Notes under the pieces: model-generated
Seen by the model: the letters and a program-made list of their open reading frames with translations, nothing else
Told to the model about the DNA's origin: nothing
Database searches by the model: none
Position numbers and translations under genes: made by a program
Source of the DNA: Bacteroidales bacterium KA00344
GTDB lineage: Bacteria; Bacteroidota; Bacteroidia; Bacteroidales; Bacteroidaceae
Direction: 5' to 3'
NCBI GenBank assembly: GCA_001552765.1
Contig: KQ959410.1
Span: 26,659-75,878 of the forward strand
Length of the DNA stretch: 49,220 bases
Shown: positions 23,779 to 32,625 of the stretch, piece by piece
Numbering within the stretch: position 1 is the first letter of the stretch
How the letters are laid out: the number at the start of each line of letters is the position of its first letter

Positions 23779-25125
23779 TCAATCTTTTTCTTGGTAAAGC
23801 ATGACCCTGTACCCGGCTTTCAGATGCACCTTGACGGTGCGCATCTTCCCCGCGATGTACTGGCTCGTTCCTTGTATCAGCCCCTTGCCCAAGTCGGAGG
23901 CGAGCTGCGCCCCGGCATTGGTGGAGATATTGATGCTGCTACCCAACGAACCTCCCATGTTGGCGGCGACCTCTCGGACGGCGTTCATCTCCATCGAGTT
24001 CGGGATGAAGATGCCGGGCTGTCCGTCCGTGTCATAGACCGCAAGCTCCACGGGGATAATCGTGCCGTCGTATTCCAGCGAGGTGATCCCGATGTCGAGT
24101 CGTTCACCCTGTATCTTGCCCGTGCCGACCACCACCGCACCCCGTGGGATTGTCCTGCCCGCCACCGCCATAGGCTCCAGCAGGCGAAGCCTTACCGTCT
24201 GCCCGTCCGTCACGCTCTGCGCCTCATGCACACACGCCGGGATGGTGTTCCTGTCCGATACCTCCGCCGTGCCGACAGCCGTGTTGAAACCCCGGTTGCG
24301 TTCCTGTGAGAAAGTGGCGACAAACTCCGCGTTGCTCATGGGCTGTGCAAGGGAGGAAACGACTTGGCGGGTCACTTGCCTTACGGGTGTCGCCGTGTTC
24401 TTCTTTCCCTTCTGCACGGTGGCAGGCTCTGCCGCCTGTTCCGGCTTCCCACCGTTCTGACCGCCCATGTACTTTGCCGCCAGCTCATAGGACTTCTCCA
24501 TAAGTGCCACCTGTTCGTCTATAGATGAAGTCCTGCCTTTTTCACTTTCCAGTTCCGATTCCAACGAGGCGATGCGCTCCAATAGCACATCCATCTCCGC
24601 ATTGTCATTCTTCGGCTGTTCGTAAAAGTTGCCGAGGGTGGCGTTCAGGTCACGGTAGGCGGCTGCGGAGGATTGGATGGTTTGCGGCGTGGCAGGCTTT
24701 GCCCTTTCTTCCTTGCCGCCCGGATTGGCGAGGTCGAAGTCCGTACCGTCCTCCGTTCCCGCTATCTCGCGGTCGAACATGTCGCCCAGCTGCCCGATGG
24801 CACGGTTGCGGCTCTCCAGCCGCTCTTCCATCTCCCCATGCTCGTAGGCTTTCAGCTTGTCGCCGATAATCTGCCGGTTCGCCTTGTCCGCGTCTGGCAT
24901 CTCGGTGTTGTAGCCGTCCGTTCCCGGCGGTTGTTCCTTGCCGGAGGAAGGGGCGAATATCAACCACATCGCCCCGATGAAGACCAGCACCATAGCAGGC
25001 AGGACTATCATCTTCTGCCGTTTCAGCCGCTGCGCCTCTGTCAGCGGTTCGCGCTCCTTTTTCGGCTTTCCCGCGTCGGGAGCGGCTTTGTTCTCTTTCG
25101 TTGATTCATTCTTCGTCTGTTCCAT
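23779..25125 (-). CDS. traM: Conjugative transposon protein TraM (VirB10-like)
   Basis: 448 residues. A Lys/Glu-rich cytoplasmic N-terminus (1-37) and one membrane helix (MIVLPAMVLVFIGAMWLIFA, about 39-58) precede a long periplasmic linker with coiled-coil character (about 175-225). The C-terminal beta-barrel domain of VirB10/TrbI type follows (PACVHEAQSVTDGQTVRLRLLEP, IPRGAVVVGTGKI, RLDIGITSLEYDGTIIPV). It spans the envelope as the core scaffold of the type IV secretion channel. It overlaps traL by 20 bp. Confidence 0.9.
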   Translation of the reverse strand: MEQTKNESTKENKAAPDAGKPKKEREPLTEAQRLKRQKMIVLPAMVLVFIGAMWLIFAPSSGKEQPPGTDGYNTEMPDADKANRQIIGDKLKAYEHGEMEERLESRNRAIGQLGDMFDREIAGTEDGTDFDLANPGGKEERAKPATPQTIQSSAAAYRDLNATLGNFYEQPKNDNAEMDVLLERIASLESELESEKGRTSSIDEQVALMEKSYELAAKYMGGQNGGKPEQAAEPATVQKGKKNTATPVRQVTRQVVSSLAQPMSNAEFVATFSQERNRGFNTAVGTAEVSDRNTIPACVHEAQSVTDGQTVRLRLLEPMAVAGRTIPRGAVVVGTGKIQGERLDIGITSLEYDGTIIPVELAVYDTDGQPGIFIPNSMEMNAVREVAANMGGSLGSSINISTNAGAQLASDLGKGLIQGTSQYIAGKMRTVKVHLKAGYRVMLYQEKD

Positions 25126-25414
25126 ATAAATAAGGTGTTAAGTGATTGTCAGTTTCCACCGGGGTCGGTAGTTCCACCCGTCCGGCATGTCCCGTATCCA
25201 TACGTGAGCCGTCGTTTCTGCCGATGTCATAGACGGCTCTGCCGAAGGTGTAGAGGGCAAGCATCGCGAAGGCGGCGAGCATCCCCAGCACGATGCGGCG
25301 GCGTGTTTCCGGCGGCAAACCGTCCAGATACCCTTTGAGCCTTGCCACCAGCCGTTTCCGTTTGTCGTGGAGTTTCCAATACATGCCCCACATTGATTTT
25401 CTGATACTTTTCAT
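25106..25414 (-). CDS. traL: Conjugative transposon protein TraL (DUF3989)
   Basis: 102 residues: a basic amphipathic N-terminus (KSMWGMYWKLHDKRKRLVARLKGYLDGLPPETRRR), one membrane helix (IVLGMLAAFAMLALYTFGRAVYDIG, about 43-67) and a short polar tail. Size and layout are those of TraL (DUF3989) in this ICE family. It is probably an inner-membrane component next to TraK and TraM. It begins 6 bp after the traK stop and overlaps traM by 20 bp, so translation is probably coupled. Confidence 0.82.
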   Translation of the reverse strand: MKSIRKSMWGMYWKLHDKRKRLVARLKGYLDGLPPETRRRIVLGMLAAFAMLALYTFGRAVYDIGRNDGSRMDTGHAGRVELPTPVETDNHLTPYLYGTDEE

Positions 25415-25420
25415 GTCCTG

Positions 25421-26044
25421 TTACCGTTTGATTGTCTGTAAATCCTTGTTCTCGATGATGGTGAACCCCTCGATGGTGAAACCGTTTGGGTTGTCGTCCG
25501 ACCGCGATGCGTTCAGCAGGCGGCAGGTGGTCACGAGGCTGCGCTCGGTGACGTTGCTTTGCCGGATGATTTTCTGCGTGGCGTAGGTCACGGCACGGTA
25601 GGGATAGGCGTTGAAGTCGCACACCACGCTGTCCACTTTCAGCACTTGGTTGATGTTCCCGGCGATGATGCGGTTGTAGTACCCCTTCTCCGCGAAGTCC
25701 GAATAATAGTGGTACACGCTCTTGTCCGCCAGCAGCAGGGCACGTTTTACGTTGTGTTCAATCGCGCTTTTTTCAGGTGACAGCGTGAAGAAAAGCTCGT
25801 GGAAGCGGCGCACATGCTCCCGTGCTTCCGCCGGGCGGTTCTGCGATAAATCCTGAGAGAGAGCCAGCATCAGCGACTTGCCGTTGTCCAGCACATAGAT
25901 TTTCTCCCGTTGCTTCTCTGCGAAACGGTAGGAGTTCCACACGCTCCACACCGTCACCACAGCGCACAGCGAGAGGAAGACGATACCGAACAGGCGTAGC
26001 TGCCTGAACGATGATTCGATGTTTCTGAGTGACTTAAATTCCAT
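25421..26044 (-). CDS. traK: Conjugative transposon protein TraK (VirB8-like)
   Basis: 207 residues. A short N-terminus (MEFKSLRNIESSFRQLRLFG) and one membrane helix (IVFLSLCAVVTVWSVWNSY) are followed by a soluble periplasmic domain with the strand-helix pattern of VirB8 (FHELFFTLSPEKSAIEHNVKRAL, VDSVVCDFNAYPYRAVTYATQKII). This is the TraK family of CTnDOT-type elements, a proposed nucleation factor of the channel. It sits between traJ and traL within the operon. Confidence 0.88.
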   Translation of the reverse strand: MEFKSLRNIESSFRQLRLFGIVFLSLCAVVTVWSVWNSYRFAEKQREKIYVLDNGKSLMLALSQDLSQNRPAEAREHVRRFHELFFTLSPEKSAIEHNVKRALLLADKSVYHYYSDFAEKGYYNRIIAGNINQVLKVDSVVCDFNAYPYRAVTYATQKIIRQSNVTERSLVTTCRLLNASRSDDNPNGFTIEGFTIIENKDLQTIKR

Positions 26045-26077
26045 TCTTAATTCTGTTTCAATGATTCTACATGATTG

Positions 26078-27082
26078 TTATTTCAGCAATTTGCCGGCAC
26101 GTCCCATCATATTGCCTGTCGCAGCTCCGGCAACACTGCCCGCCATTCCTCCGGCACGTCCCGCCATCTGGTTCACGTTGCGACCGTAACCGCCCATGCC
26201 TCCGGCTTGGATAATCCAGCCGGCAACGGTGGGAATGGTGAAGTAGCCGATGATGCCGATGCAGAGGAACACGATGTACACCCCGTCGCTCGAATCCAGC
26301 GAGAAGTTCGGGTCTGCCTGCATCCGCTCGATGTCGCTTTGCAGCATCAGCACCTGTATCTTCGCCAGTATGGTGCTGAACATGTCCGACACCGGCAGCC
26401 ACAGATATACCTGTATGTAGCGGCATATCCACTGCGTGAGCGTGCTTTGGAAACCGTCCCACACCGATATGGCGAAGGCTATCGGACCGAGTATCGCCAG
26501 CACCACGAGGAAGAAGGTTCGGACGGTGTCTATCACGAGGGCGGCGGCTTGGAACAGCAATTCCAGTATCTCGCGGAAGAAGTCGCGGATGTTTTTCTTC
26601 ATGTTGTACATTCCCCGGTCGATATACATCCCCGCCATCGTCACCATGTCGGAGGGCGACCAGCCGAGTTCCTCCAGCTGCTTGTCAAACTCCTCGTTGG
26701 ACACGAGGTAGGCGGTTTCGGGGTTGCGCATCATCGCCTCGTATTCCAATTTGTCCTTCTGCTGGCGGTAGGTGTTCATGTCCAGCGTTTCCGCCTCCAG
26801 CATCTTTGCCGTGCCCTGTACGACGGGTGAGAGGATGCTGTTTATCGTGCCCAGCACCACAGTCGGGAAGAACATGATGCACAGACCGATGGCAAAAGGA
26901 CGGAGCATCGGGAATACGTCTATCGGTTCGGCTCTCGCCAGCGACTGCCATACCCGGTAGGCGACGTAGAACAGCGCACCCAGTCCGGCGATGCCTTTCG
27001 CCACACCCGCCATGTCTCCGCACAACGGCATCATCTGCTCGTAAAGCGAACGTAGAATCTGGTGAAGGTTGTCGAAATTCAT
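26078..27082 (-). CDS. traJ: Conjugative transposon protein TraJ (VirB6-like)
   Basis: 334 residues and about seven membrane segments, including GIAGLGALFYVAYRVW, FAIGLCIMFFPTVVLGTINSIL, FFLVVLAILGPIAFAISVW and YIVFLCIGIIGYFTIPTVAGWII. The C-terminus is Gly/Ala/Met-rich (GGMGGYGRNVNQMAGRAGG...). This is the TraJ family, the polytopic VirB6-type inner-membrane channel component. It lies 3 bp from traI and 33 bp from traK. Confidence 0.88.
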   Translation of the reverse strand: MNFDNLHQILRSLYEQMMPLCGDMAGVAKGIAGLGALFYVAYRVWQSLARAEPIDVFPMLRPFAIGLCIMFFPTVVLGTINSILSPVVQGTAKMLEAETLDMNTYRQQKDKLEYEAMMRNPETAYLVSNEEFDKQLEELGWSPSDMVTMAGMYIDRGMYNMKKNIRDFFREILELLFQAAALVIDTVRTFFLVVLAILGPIAFAISVWDGFQSTLTQWICRYIQVYLWLPVSDMFSTILAKIQVLMLQSDIERMQADPNFSLDSSDGVYIVFLCIGIIGYFTIPTVAGWIIQAGGMGGYGRNVNQMAGRAGGMAGSVAGAATGNMMGRAGKLLK

Positions 27083-27085
27083 AGG

Positions 27086-27715
27086 CTACCAGTATCTTTC
27101 GTTCATGTTTCCGTACAGCCCCATGATGCGGTCGAGGTCGTTCTTCTTTTTCGCACGCAGGTAGCTCACGGAGATGTTCTTGTTCGTGTAGTAACTTACG
27201 AGGTTGCGGTAACGCTTCATCTTCGAGTGGCAGCGTTCCACCACGTCCATGCGCTCCTTGTCGGTCATGGAGAGCGTGGTGATGTTCACCACATTCTTCA
27301 GTTCCGTCAATACTTCGTTGCTCTCTTCCAGCAGTTTCGTGTAACCGAAAGCGATTGCCGACAGCTCTTCTGGTCTGAAATTTCCATCACGGAGCATCCT
27401 TTGGAAACTGTTTACATAAATGTCGGTGATGTCGCCTACCATCAGGATGGTCTGCTGCACCTTGCGGGCGTCCTTGACGAGATTGTTCACCGATTTGAGA
27501 GCATCGTAATACTTTTTGCCCTGCTGATAGATTTTCACCGTTTCCTGAAAGTTGCTCACCATGTTCGTGGCAGTCTTGGAGGTATGGATGATGTTTTTGG
27601 AGGCATTGATGATACCCTGCGCCAGATTGCCCGGATCGCTTACGACCCACTGTGCGCTTGCCCTGCCTGCGAAAAGCAGGCACAGGCAGATAATCATTGT
27701 TATTCTTGTTCTCAT
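27086..27715 (-). CDS. traI: Conjugative transposon protein TraI (DUF4141, VirB5-like position)
   Basis: 209 residues with a signal peptide (MRTRITMIICLCLLFAGRASA). The mature part begins QWVVSDPGNLAQGIINASKNI, typical of DUF4141/TraI, and is long and helical with coiled-coil character (SNFQETVKIYQQGKKYYDALKSVNNLVKDARKVQQ). It is a periplasmic component occupying the place of VirB5 (minor pilin/adaptor) before the VirB6-like gene. The leader CACTAAAATCCAAAGTAAC precedes the ATG. Confidence 0.88.
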   Translation of the reverse strand: MRTRITMIICLCLLFAGRASAQWVVSDPGNLAQGIINASKNIIHTSKTATNMVSNFQETVKIYQQGKKYYDALKSVNNLVKDARKVQQTILMVGDITDIYVNSFQRMLRDGNFRPEELSAIAFGYTKLLEESNEVLTELKNVVNITTLSMTDKERMDVVERCHSKMKRYRNLVSYYTNKNISVSYLRAKKKNDLDRIMGLYGNMNERYW

Positions 27716-27738
27716 GTTACTTTGGATTTTAGTGGTTG

Positions 27739-28119
27739 TTATTCTTCTGTCGGGTGTCCCGGCTGCGGTTTCACCCGCACATAGTCGCCGCCCGGCGAGA
27801 AGGTCAGCACGTCCGTGGCCTCGTTATAGGACACGTCGATGCGGAAGCCGGTGTTCATGAACAGGTTGCCGGTTTTCTCCTGCAAGAGATAGGTTTCCGG
27901 TTTCAGCTTGCGGCGCAGACCGCTCCGGCGGAACACCGTCACCTTGTAGGCTTCGCCCTCCTTGTAGATAAGCACGTCGGGCTTCCCCTCCACGCTCTCC
28001 CAGTTCCCGCACAGCATATCACGGCGGTTGTCGGCCACGTCGCAGGATTGCAGCATCATGACCGCCAATCCGATCAGACACTTGCTGACTTGCAGCATTT
28101 TCACTTTTGGTAAATTCAT
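27739..28119 (-). CDS. traH: Conjugative transposon lipoprotein TraH (DUF3876)
   Basis: 126 residues with a lipoprotein signal: basic start, CLIGLAVMMLQSC with the lipobox Cys near residue 26, then DVADNRRDMLCGNWESVEG. The GNWESVEGKP ... LIYKEGEAYKVTVFRR pattern is the lipocalin-like small beta-barrel of DUF3876. It lies between the VirB4-type ATPase and traI as in CTnDOT. A shorter start at Met8 is possible. Role in transfer unknown. Confidence 0.8.
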   Translation of the reverse strand: MNLPKVKMLQVSKCLIGLAVMMLQSCDVADNRRDMLCGNWESVEGKPDVLIYKEGEAYKVTVFRRSGLRRKLKPETYLLQEKTGNLFMNTGFRIDVSYNEATDVLTFSPGGDYVRVKPQPGHPTEE

Positions 28120-28157
28120 ATGCGTTTTCCTTTTTTTGTTGATACATTCTGTTTTAG

Positions 28158-30662
28158 TTATTCCTTGTTCCTCCGCCTTTCGGCAAGCTGCCGGATGGCG
28201 GCTTCGATGTCACCGCCCAGCTTCTCCGCCAGACGGTAAACCTCCACTTTTTCCGTTTCTTCGGTAGTGTACGCCAGATACTCTTCTGCACTGACCTCGG
28301 TGGCATAGACCGCCGATTGTGTGCCACCCAAGCCTATCCACACCTCCTTGTAGAGCCGTGAAGGGTTGTTCGCCATGTTGATGGAGAGTATCTGCGACTT
28401 CTCCTTTTCCGTCAGTCCGAGCAACGCCTGTATCTGGTCGAACTTGTTCATATACTTGCGCTGGTCGAGAAGTATCTTGCAGTCGGAGTTGTTGATGATG
28501 CTCTCCTTGACCACCGGAGAACTGATGATGTCGTCCACCTCCTGCGTCACCACGATTGCCTCGCCGTAATATTTTCTGACCGTCTTGTACATATAACGTA
28601 GGTATTCAGCCATGTTTGCCGAAGAGAGGGCCTTCCAAGCCTCCTCCACGATAAGCTGTTTCCGCACCCCTTTCAGCCGCCGCATCTTGTTGATGAAGGC
28701 TTCCATGATGATGATAGTCACGACGGGGAACAGTTCGCGGTTCTCTTTTATACTGTCAATCTCGAAGACGATGAACCGCTTGCCGAGCAGATCGATGTTC
28801 TCCGTGGAGTTGAGCAGGAAGTCGTAACGTCCGCCCCGGTAATACTGCCGCATGGTGGTGAGCATGTTGTCGATGTTGAAGTCGGACTTCTCCACCTTGA
28901 TGTCGCGCTGCGCCAGTTCCGTGCGGTAGTCGTCGCGCATATACTCGTAGAAAGTGTTGAACGACGGCACGATGCTACGGTCGGATTGGATACGCTCGAT
29001 GTAGGCACTCACGGCACTGCCCAGTTCGCCGCTCTCCGTCTTCGTCACCTTGTCGTCCTCCGATTTCCAGAGCGTAAGAAGCAGGGTCTTGATGCTGTCC
29101 TTCTTCTCCACATCGAAGATGTAATCATCGGTGTAGAACGGGTTGAATGATATGGGCTTCTCTTCCGTGTAGGTGAAATACACGCCGTCCACTCCGCCTG
29201 TCTTGCGCCGGATCATGCCGCACAAGCCCTGATAGGAGTTTCCCGTGTCCACCAATACCACATGTGCGCCTTGCTCATAATATTGGCGCACGAGGTGGTT
29301 CATGAAGAACGACTTGCCGCTGCCCGAAGGACCCAGCACGAACTTGTTGCGGTTGGTCGTGATACCCCGCTTCATCGGAAGGTCGCTGATGTCGAGGTGC
29401 AGCGGTTTCCCTGTGAGCCTGTCCACCATCTTGATGCCGAAGGGCGAGAGCGAGCTGCGGTAGTTGGTTTCCTCCGTGAACAGGCACACCGCCTGTTCGA
29501 TGAAAGTGTGGAAACTCTCTTCCGCCGGGAAGTCCGCCGCATTGCCGGGTATCGCCGCCCAGTAGAGTGTAGGGCAGTCGATGGTGTTGTGGCGCGGCAC
29601 GCACTCCATGCTTGCCAGCTGGCTGCCCACGTCGTTCCTTATGTGCTTCAGTTCCTCCGCGTCGTCGCTCCACGCCATGACGTTGAAGTGCGCCCGTACC
29701 GAGGTCAGCCCGTAGGACCGGGCTTCGTTCAGGTATTGGTCTATCCACTCGCGGTTGATGCTGTTGCTCCTTGAATAGCGTGAGAGCGACTGCATGTTAC
29801 GGGCGGACTTCTCGAACTTCTGCAAGGCTTCCTCGCTGTTATTTATCAGCACATACTGGTTGTAGATATGGTTGCAGGAGAGCAGCAGCCCCACCGGGGA
29901 GGCGAAGGAGAGGCGGCAGTCGCTCCGGTCGGTGGAGAGCTTCTCGTAACGGGTGTCGGTAGCCACCTTGCCCGGCAGGTCTTCCGCGTCGGAGAGGGTG
30001 TGCAGACACAGGCGGTTGTCGCCGATGCGCATCTCCCTTGCCGAAAGTTCGATGTCCTGCAAGGTGATGTCACCTTCCGGCATGAGCGAGAAGTAGCGTT
30101 CTACCAGCCCCGCCTTACCCTCCGTCCCCACAATCTCGTCGGTGGAGAGGCGGCGCAACCTGACAAGCCCGCTGTCGTTCATGATACGCTCGAACTGTTC
30201 GCAGGCTTCCATGAACTTGGTCGTGGTTTCCCTGTCCAGCTCTTTCGGGATGATGTGCCCTCGGCACAGCGTGCTGAAGTTGCTCTGCATCCGGCTACGC
30301 TCCTTCGTCGTCTTGGTCAGGTAGAGGTAGCAGGTGTGTTTCAGGTACGGACGCTCGTTGAAGTGACGCTCGAAGCTCCGTGAGAGGAAACTCATGTCGT
30401 CCTTCTGAAGCTCCGGCTTGTAGCGTTCCTTGATAAACCAGTCCTGCTTGTGAACGACGGAGTAGTCCGGCAGCACCTTGATTGCCTTGCACCAGCAGCC
30501 GTGTATCGCCTCGTACTCCGCGCCCGTCACGGTGTAAAGCTCCGGCAGCTCCACCTCGAAAGCCACCGTGATGTCGGCGTCCTTTGAGATGATGCAGCCA
30601 TGCTCCACCGCAAGCAGGGGAAACTTGTTTTCCAGTGTTGTCATTTTTGATGTATTCCTCAT
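28158..30662 (-). CDS. traG: Conjugation ATPase TraG (VirB4-like)
   Basis: 834 residues from the ATG at 30662, which overlaps the traF TGA (ATGA); the frame stays open 62 codons further but that part lies inside traF. The N-terminal half is the VirB4/CagE region. The ATPase core has Walker A GPSGSGKS near residue 447, Walker B KQLIVEEAWKAL with the VirB4-type EEAWK, and TQEVDDIISS with INNSDCKILLDQRK downstream. It powers assembly of the mating channel at the inner membrane. It lies directly after the VirB3-like traF. Confidence 0.92.
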   Translation of the reverse strand: MRNTSKMTTLENKFPLLAVEHGCIISKDADITVAFEVELPELYTVTGAEYEAIHGCWCKAIKVLPDYSVVHKQDWFIKERYKPELQKDDMSFLSRSFERHFNERPYLKHTCYLYLTKTTKERSRMQSNFSTLCRGHIIPKELDRETTTKFMEACEQFERIMNDSGLVRLRRLSTDEIVGTEGKAGLVERYFSLMPEGDITLQDIELSAREMRIGDNRLCLHTLSDAEDLPGKVATDTRYEKLSTDRSDCRLSFASPVGLLLSCNHIYNQYVLINNSEEALQKFEKSARNMQSLSRYSRSNSINREWIDQYLNEARSYGLTSVRAHFNVMAWSDDAEELKHIRNDVGSQLASMECVPRHNTIDCPTLYWAAIPGNAADFPAEESFHTFIEQAVCLFTEETNYRSSLSPFGIKMVDRLTGKPLHLDISDLPMKRGITTNRNKFVLGPSGSGKSFFMNHLVRQYYEQGAHVVLVDTGNSYQGLCGMIRRKTGGVDGVYFTYTEEKPISFNPFYTDDYIFDVEKKDSIKTLLLTLWKSEDDKVTKTESGELGSAVSAYIERIQSDRSIVPSFNTFYEYMRDDYRTELAQRDIKVEKSDFNIDNMLTTMRQYYRGGRYDFLLNSTENIDLLGKRFIVFEIDSIKENRELFPVVTIIIMEAFINKMRRLKGVRKQLIVEEAWKALSSANMAEYLRYMYKTVRKYYGEAIVVTQEVDDIISSPVVKESIINNSDCKILLDQRKYMNKFDQIQALLGLTEKEKSQILSINMANNPSRLYKEVWIGLGGTQSAVYATEVSAEEYLAYTTEETEKVEVYRLAEKLGGDIEAAIRQLAERRRNKE

Positions 30663-30991
30663 GTCGTTTCTTCCTTTCGTTGTCGTTTGAACAGACGGGT
30701 TATCCGCCGCCGGTTGATAAGGTATCGGGGATGGCTCCGTGACGCTCCCAATTTCATCAGCCCGTGTTCGCCGTACCGGGCGTTCAGCGCGAAGGTCTGC
30801 CACACAAGGAGGGAGGACGATGCCGCGCCGAAGCCGATACATATCCACTGGTCGATACCGACCATGTAGAGGATGACGAACAGGACGAAGAGAGCCAGCA
30901 GACCTCCGCAGAAAATGAAGAGGTACTGTGCCTTCAAGCCCTTGAACTCTACCGGACGGCCGATACCCTTGTTTACCGGGTATTCAGCCAT
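30659..30991 (-). CDS. traF: Conjugative transposon protein TraF (DUF4133, VirB3-like)
   Basis: 110 residues with two adjacent membrane helices (AQYLFIFCGGLLALFVLFVILYMVG and WICIGFGAASSSLLVWQTFAL) after a short NKGIGRPVEFKGL start, and a basic cytoplasmic C-terminus. Layout and position next to the VirB4-type ATPase are those of DUF4133, the VirB3 equivalent. It starts 11 bp after traE and overlaps traG by 4 bp. Confidence 0.88.
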   Translation of the reverse strand: MAEYPVNKGIGRPVEFKGLKAQYLFIFCGGLLALFVLFVILYMVGIDQWICIGFGAASSSLLVWQTFALNARYGEHGLMKLGASRSHPRYLINRRRITRLFKRQRKEETT

Positions 30992-31002
30992 ACATTATTA
31001 CA

Positions 31003-31320
31003 TTAAAGGAAGAATGAGCGCAGGATGGTGGCGGCTACAATCAGGAAGATACACGCGCCGAACCAGCTTGCTGCTGTTTTTGAGGTGTCGGGGTCACCCG
31101 ATGAGAATTTTCCGTACACTTTCACGCCCCCGATAAGCCCGACGACCGCGCCGATGGCGTATATCAGTTTAGTTCCGGGGTCGAAATACGAACTCACCAT
31201 AGAGGTGGCTTCGTTGATGCCCGCGATGCCGTTTCCTTGCGCGAAAGCGGAGGCGGTTGCGGCGATGAAAAGTGCCGCGGATAGGATTGCTTTTCTGTTT
31301 TTCAAGATGTTCTTGTTCAT
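31003..31320 (-). CDS. traE: Conjugative transposon protein TraE (DUF4134, pilin-like)
   Basis: 105 residues: a signal sequence (AILSAALFIAATASAFA), the family block GNGIAGINEATSMVSSYFDPGTKLIYAIGAVVGLIGGVKVYGKF, and a second membrane helix near the C-terminus (WFGACIFLIVAATILRSFF). The two-helix pattern and position before traF/traG suggest a VirB2-like pilin, which is inference. The 200 bp between traE and traD carries an orphan CACTAAAACCAAAGTAA motif (31385-31405 region, minus strand), about 65 bases before the ATG. Confidence 0.88.
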   Translation of the reverse strand: MNKNILKNRKAILSAALFIAATASAFAQGNGIAGINEATSMVSSYFDPGTKLIYAIGAVVGLIGGVKVYGKFSSGDPDTSKTAASWFGACIFLIVAATILRSFFL

Positions 31321-31520
31321 GAATTGTCCTTGTTTTTTGCCGTCGAAAGGGTGGATAGTCCTTTGTCGGGCGGTTGTTACTCTGTTACTTTACTTTGGTT
31401 TTAGTGGATGCCCGTTTGTTTCCACAGACGTGGGCGTGTCCGTTGCGGACGGGATACGCCTTGCGTTTCCTTGCCGCGTGGGTTGATGTCACTATTTCAT
31501 GTCCATTCCTTTTTCAGTTG

Positions 31521-32249
31521 TCATACATAGTTTCGGATGTCGAAATCCTCGATGTTGTCCGGCACGATGAACTCCTTTTCGGGTTTCTTCAGCCGGATCT
31601 CGATAAGCCCCTTGATGCGGATGCCTATCTCCGAAGAGCCTTCCATCATTTTCTCGTACAGCTCCGTGCCTTCCATGTCGGTGAACACCTTCGCCGCCTT
31701 TTCACGTTCCGCCTGTGTCGCGTCCGGGTTCATGGCGGTCTTGCAGGCGTCGTCAATCTCGTCAAAGCTGCTGCCCGAAGCCCGTGGCGTGTCCGAAGCG
31801 TCTTCATCCGGTTCGTCCTCCCCGTATCCCAGTTCCTCCGGCGGCATGCTCGTGAAGGTCTCATCGAGCTTTTCCTCCGGGACTTGCGCCGGGCGGGACG
31901 CGGTTTCCGTGTTTCCGTCGTCAAAAGTAGCCTCTTCCTCCGACAGCTCAATGCCTTTTTCCAAAGTGGCGGCTTCTTGCGCCGGTATGGCAGCGATTGT
32001 CCGGGTGGATGCCATTTTGAAACGGCTCTTGCCGATGATGTCCCCCTTTGCCGTGGAAACTTCCTCATGTGCCGCTACGCTCTTTGGCCCATTCCTGTCC
32101 AACGACCGCCATAATCCGGCGATGCCCTTGAAGAAGCGGACAAGCCGCATGTCCATGATGCGCTCGTAAAGGAGCAGGAACAGGAACCATAGGTTGCAGC
32201 CGACCGATACCGCCAGCAGAATGTCTGTCATGCTGATTGTTTCATTCAT
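31521..32249 (-). CDS. traD: Conjugative transposon protein TraD
   Basis: 242 residues. One membrane helix lies near the N-terminus (MTDILLAVSVGCNLWFLFLLLYERI, about 7-31), followed by a basic stretch and a long, strongly acidic, low-complexity region rich in Glu, Asp, Pro and Ser (about 95-165). A conserved-looking C-terminal helical part follows (EREKAAKVFTDMEGTELYEKMM). The position after traC matches TraD of CTnDOT-type operons; function unknown. This is not the F-plasmid TraD coupling protein, whose role here belongs to MobC. The ATG at 32249 follows AACTAAAACCGGAAGTAT. Confidence 0.75.
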   Translation of the reverse strand: MNETISMTDILLAVSVGCNLWFLFLLLYERIMDMRLVRFFKGIAGLWRSLDRNGPKSVAAHEEVSTAKGDIIGKSRFKMASTRTIAAIPAQEAATLEKGIELSEEEATFDDGNTETASRPAQVPEEKLDETFTSMPPEELGYGEDEPDEDASDTPRASGSSFDEIDDACKTAMNPDATQAEREKAAKVFTDMEGTELYEKMMEGSSEIGIRIKGLIEIRLKKPEKEFIVPDNIEDFDIRNYV

Positions 32250-32265
32250 ATACTTCCGGTTTTAG

Positions 32266-32625
32266 TTAGAATACTGAATTGTAATTCCGGGCGTAAAGGC
32301 TCTTTATAGCGTCCTCGCACTGGTTGAAGTGGTGCGTCAGCACATGGTCGATGTAGGCGGACAGTGTAAGCCTATCATGCCCGATTACACGGGTGATGCG
32401 CATGATACGCTCGTGGTACTCCGGACGCACATACGCCATCTTGCCCTCCCGCGCCTTTACTTCCGGGTCGCGGATGAATAGACGTTCATAGTCCTTCTCG
32501 CAGCATTTGCCGCTCACCGGGACGGGCGACAGTATTTCCACGCTCGCCTGCACTTGGGCAAGCATGCCTCCGCAGTCCTGCTGCGGTCTTTTTTCATTCG
32601 GTGTCATTTCTTTTTCCATTTTCAA
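32266..32625 (-). CDS. traC: TraC, DUF3408 family
   Basis: 119 residues. The C-terminal 60 residues (YVRPEYHERIMRITRVIGHDRLTLSAYIDHVLTHHF) look like a ribbon-helix-helix unit and align with the same region of the preceding TraB, so the two are paralogues of the DUF3408 family. The N-terminus is polar and probably disordered. It overlaps traB by 4 bp (ATGA). A DNA-binding or partition-accessory role beside the ParA-like TraA is inference. Confidence 0.82.
   Translation of the reverse strand: MKMEKEMTPNEKRPQQDCGGMLAQVQASVEILSPVPVSGKCCEKDYERLFIRDPEVKAREGKMAYVRPEYHERIMRITRVIGHDRLTLSAYIDHVLTHHFNQCEDAIKSLYARNYNSVF

Noticed and set aside
30663..30848. N-terminal extension of TraG by 62 codons
   Set aside because: It lies inside traF; the ATG at 30662 overlaps the traF stop exactly as at other junctions in the operon.
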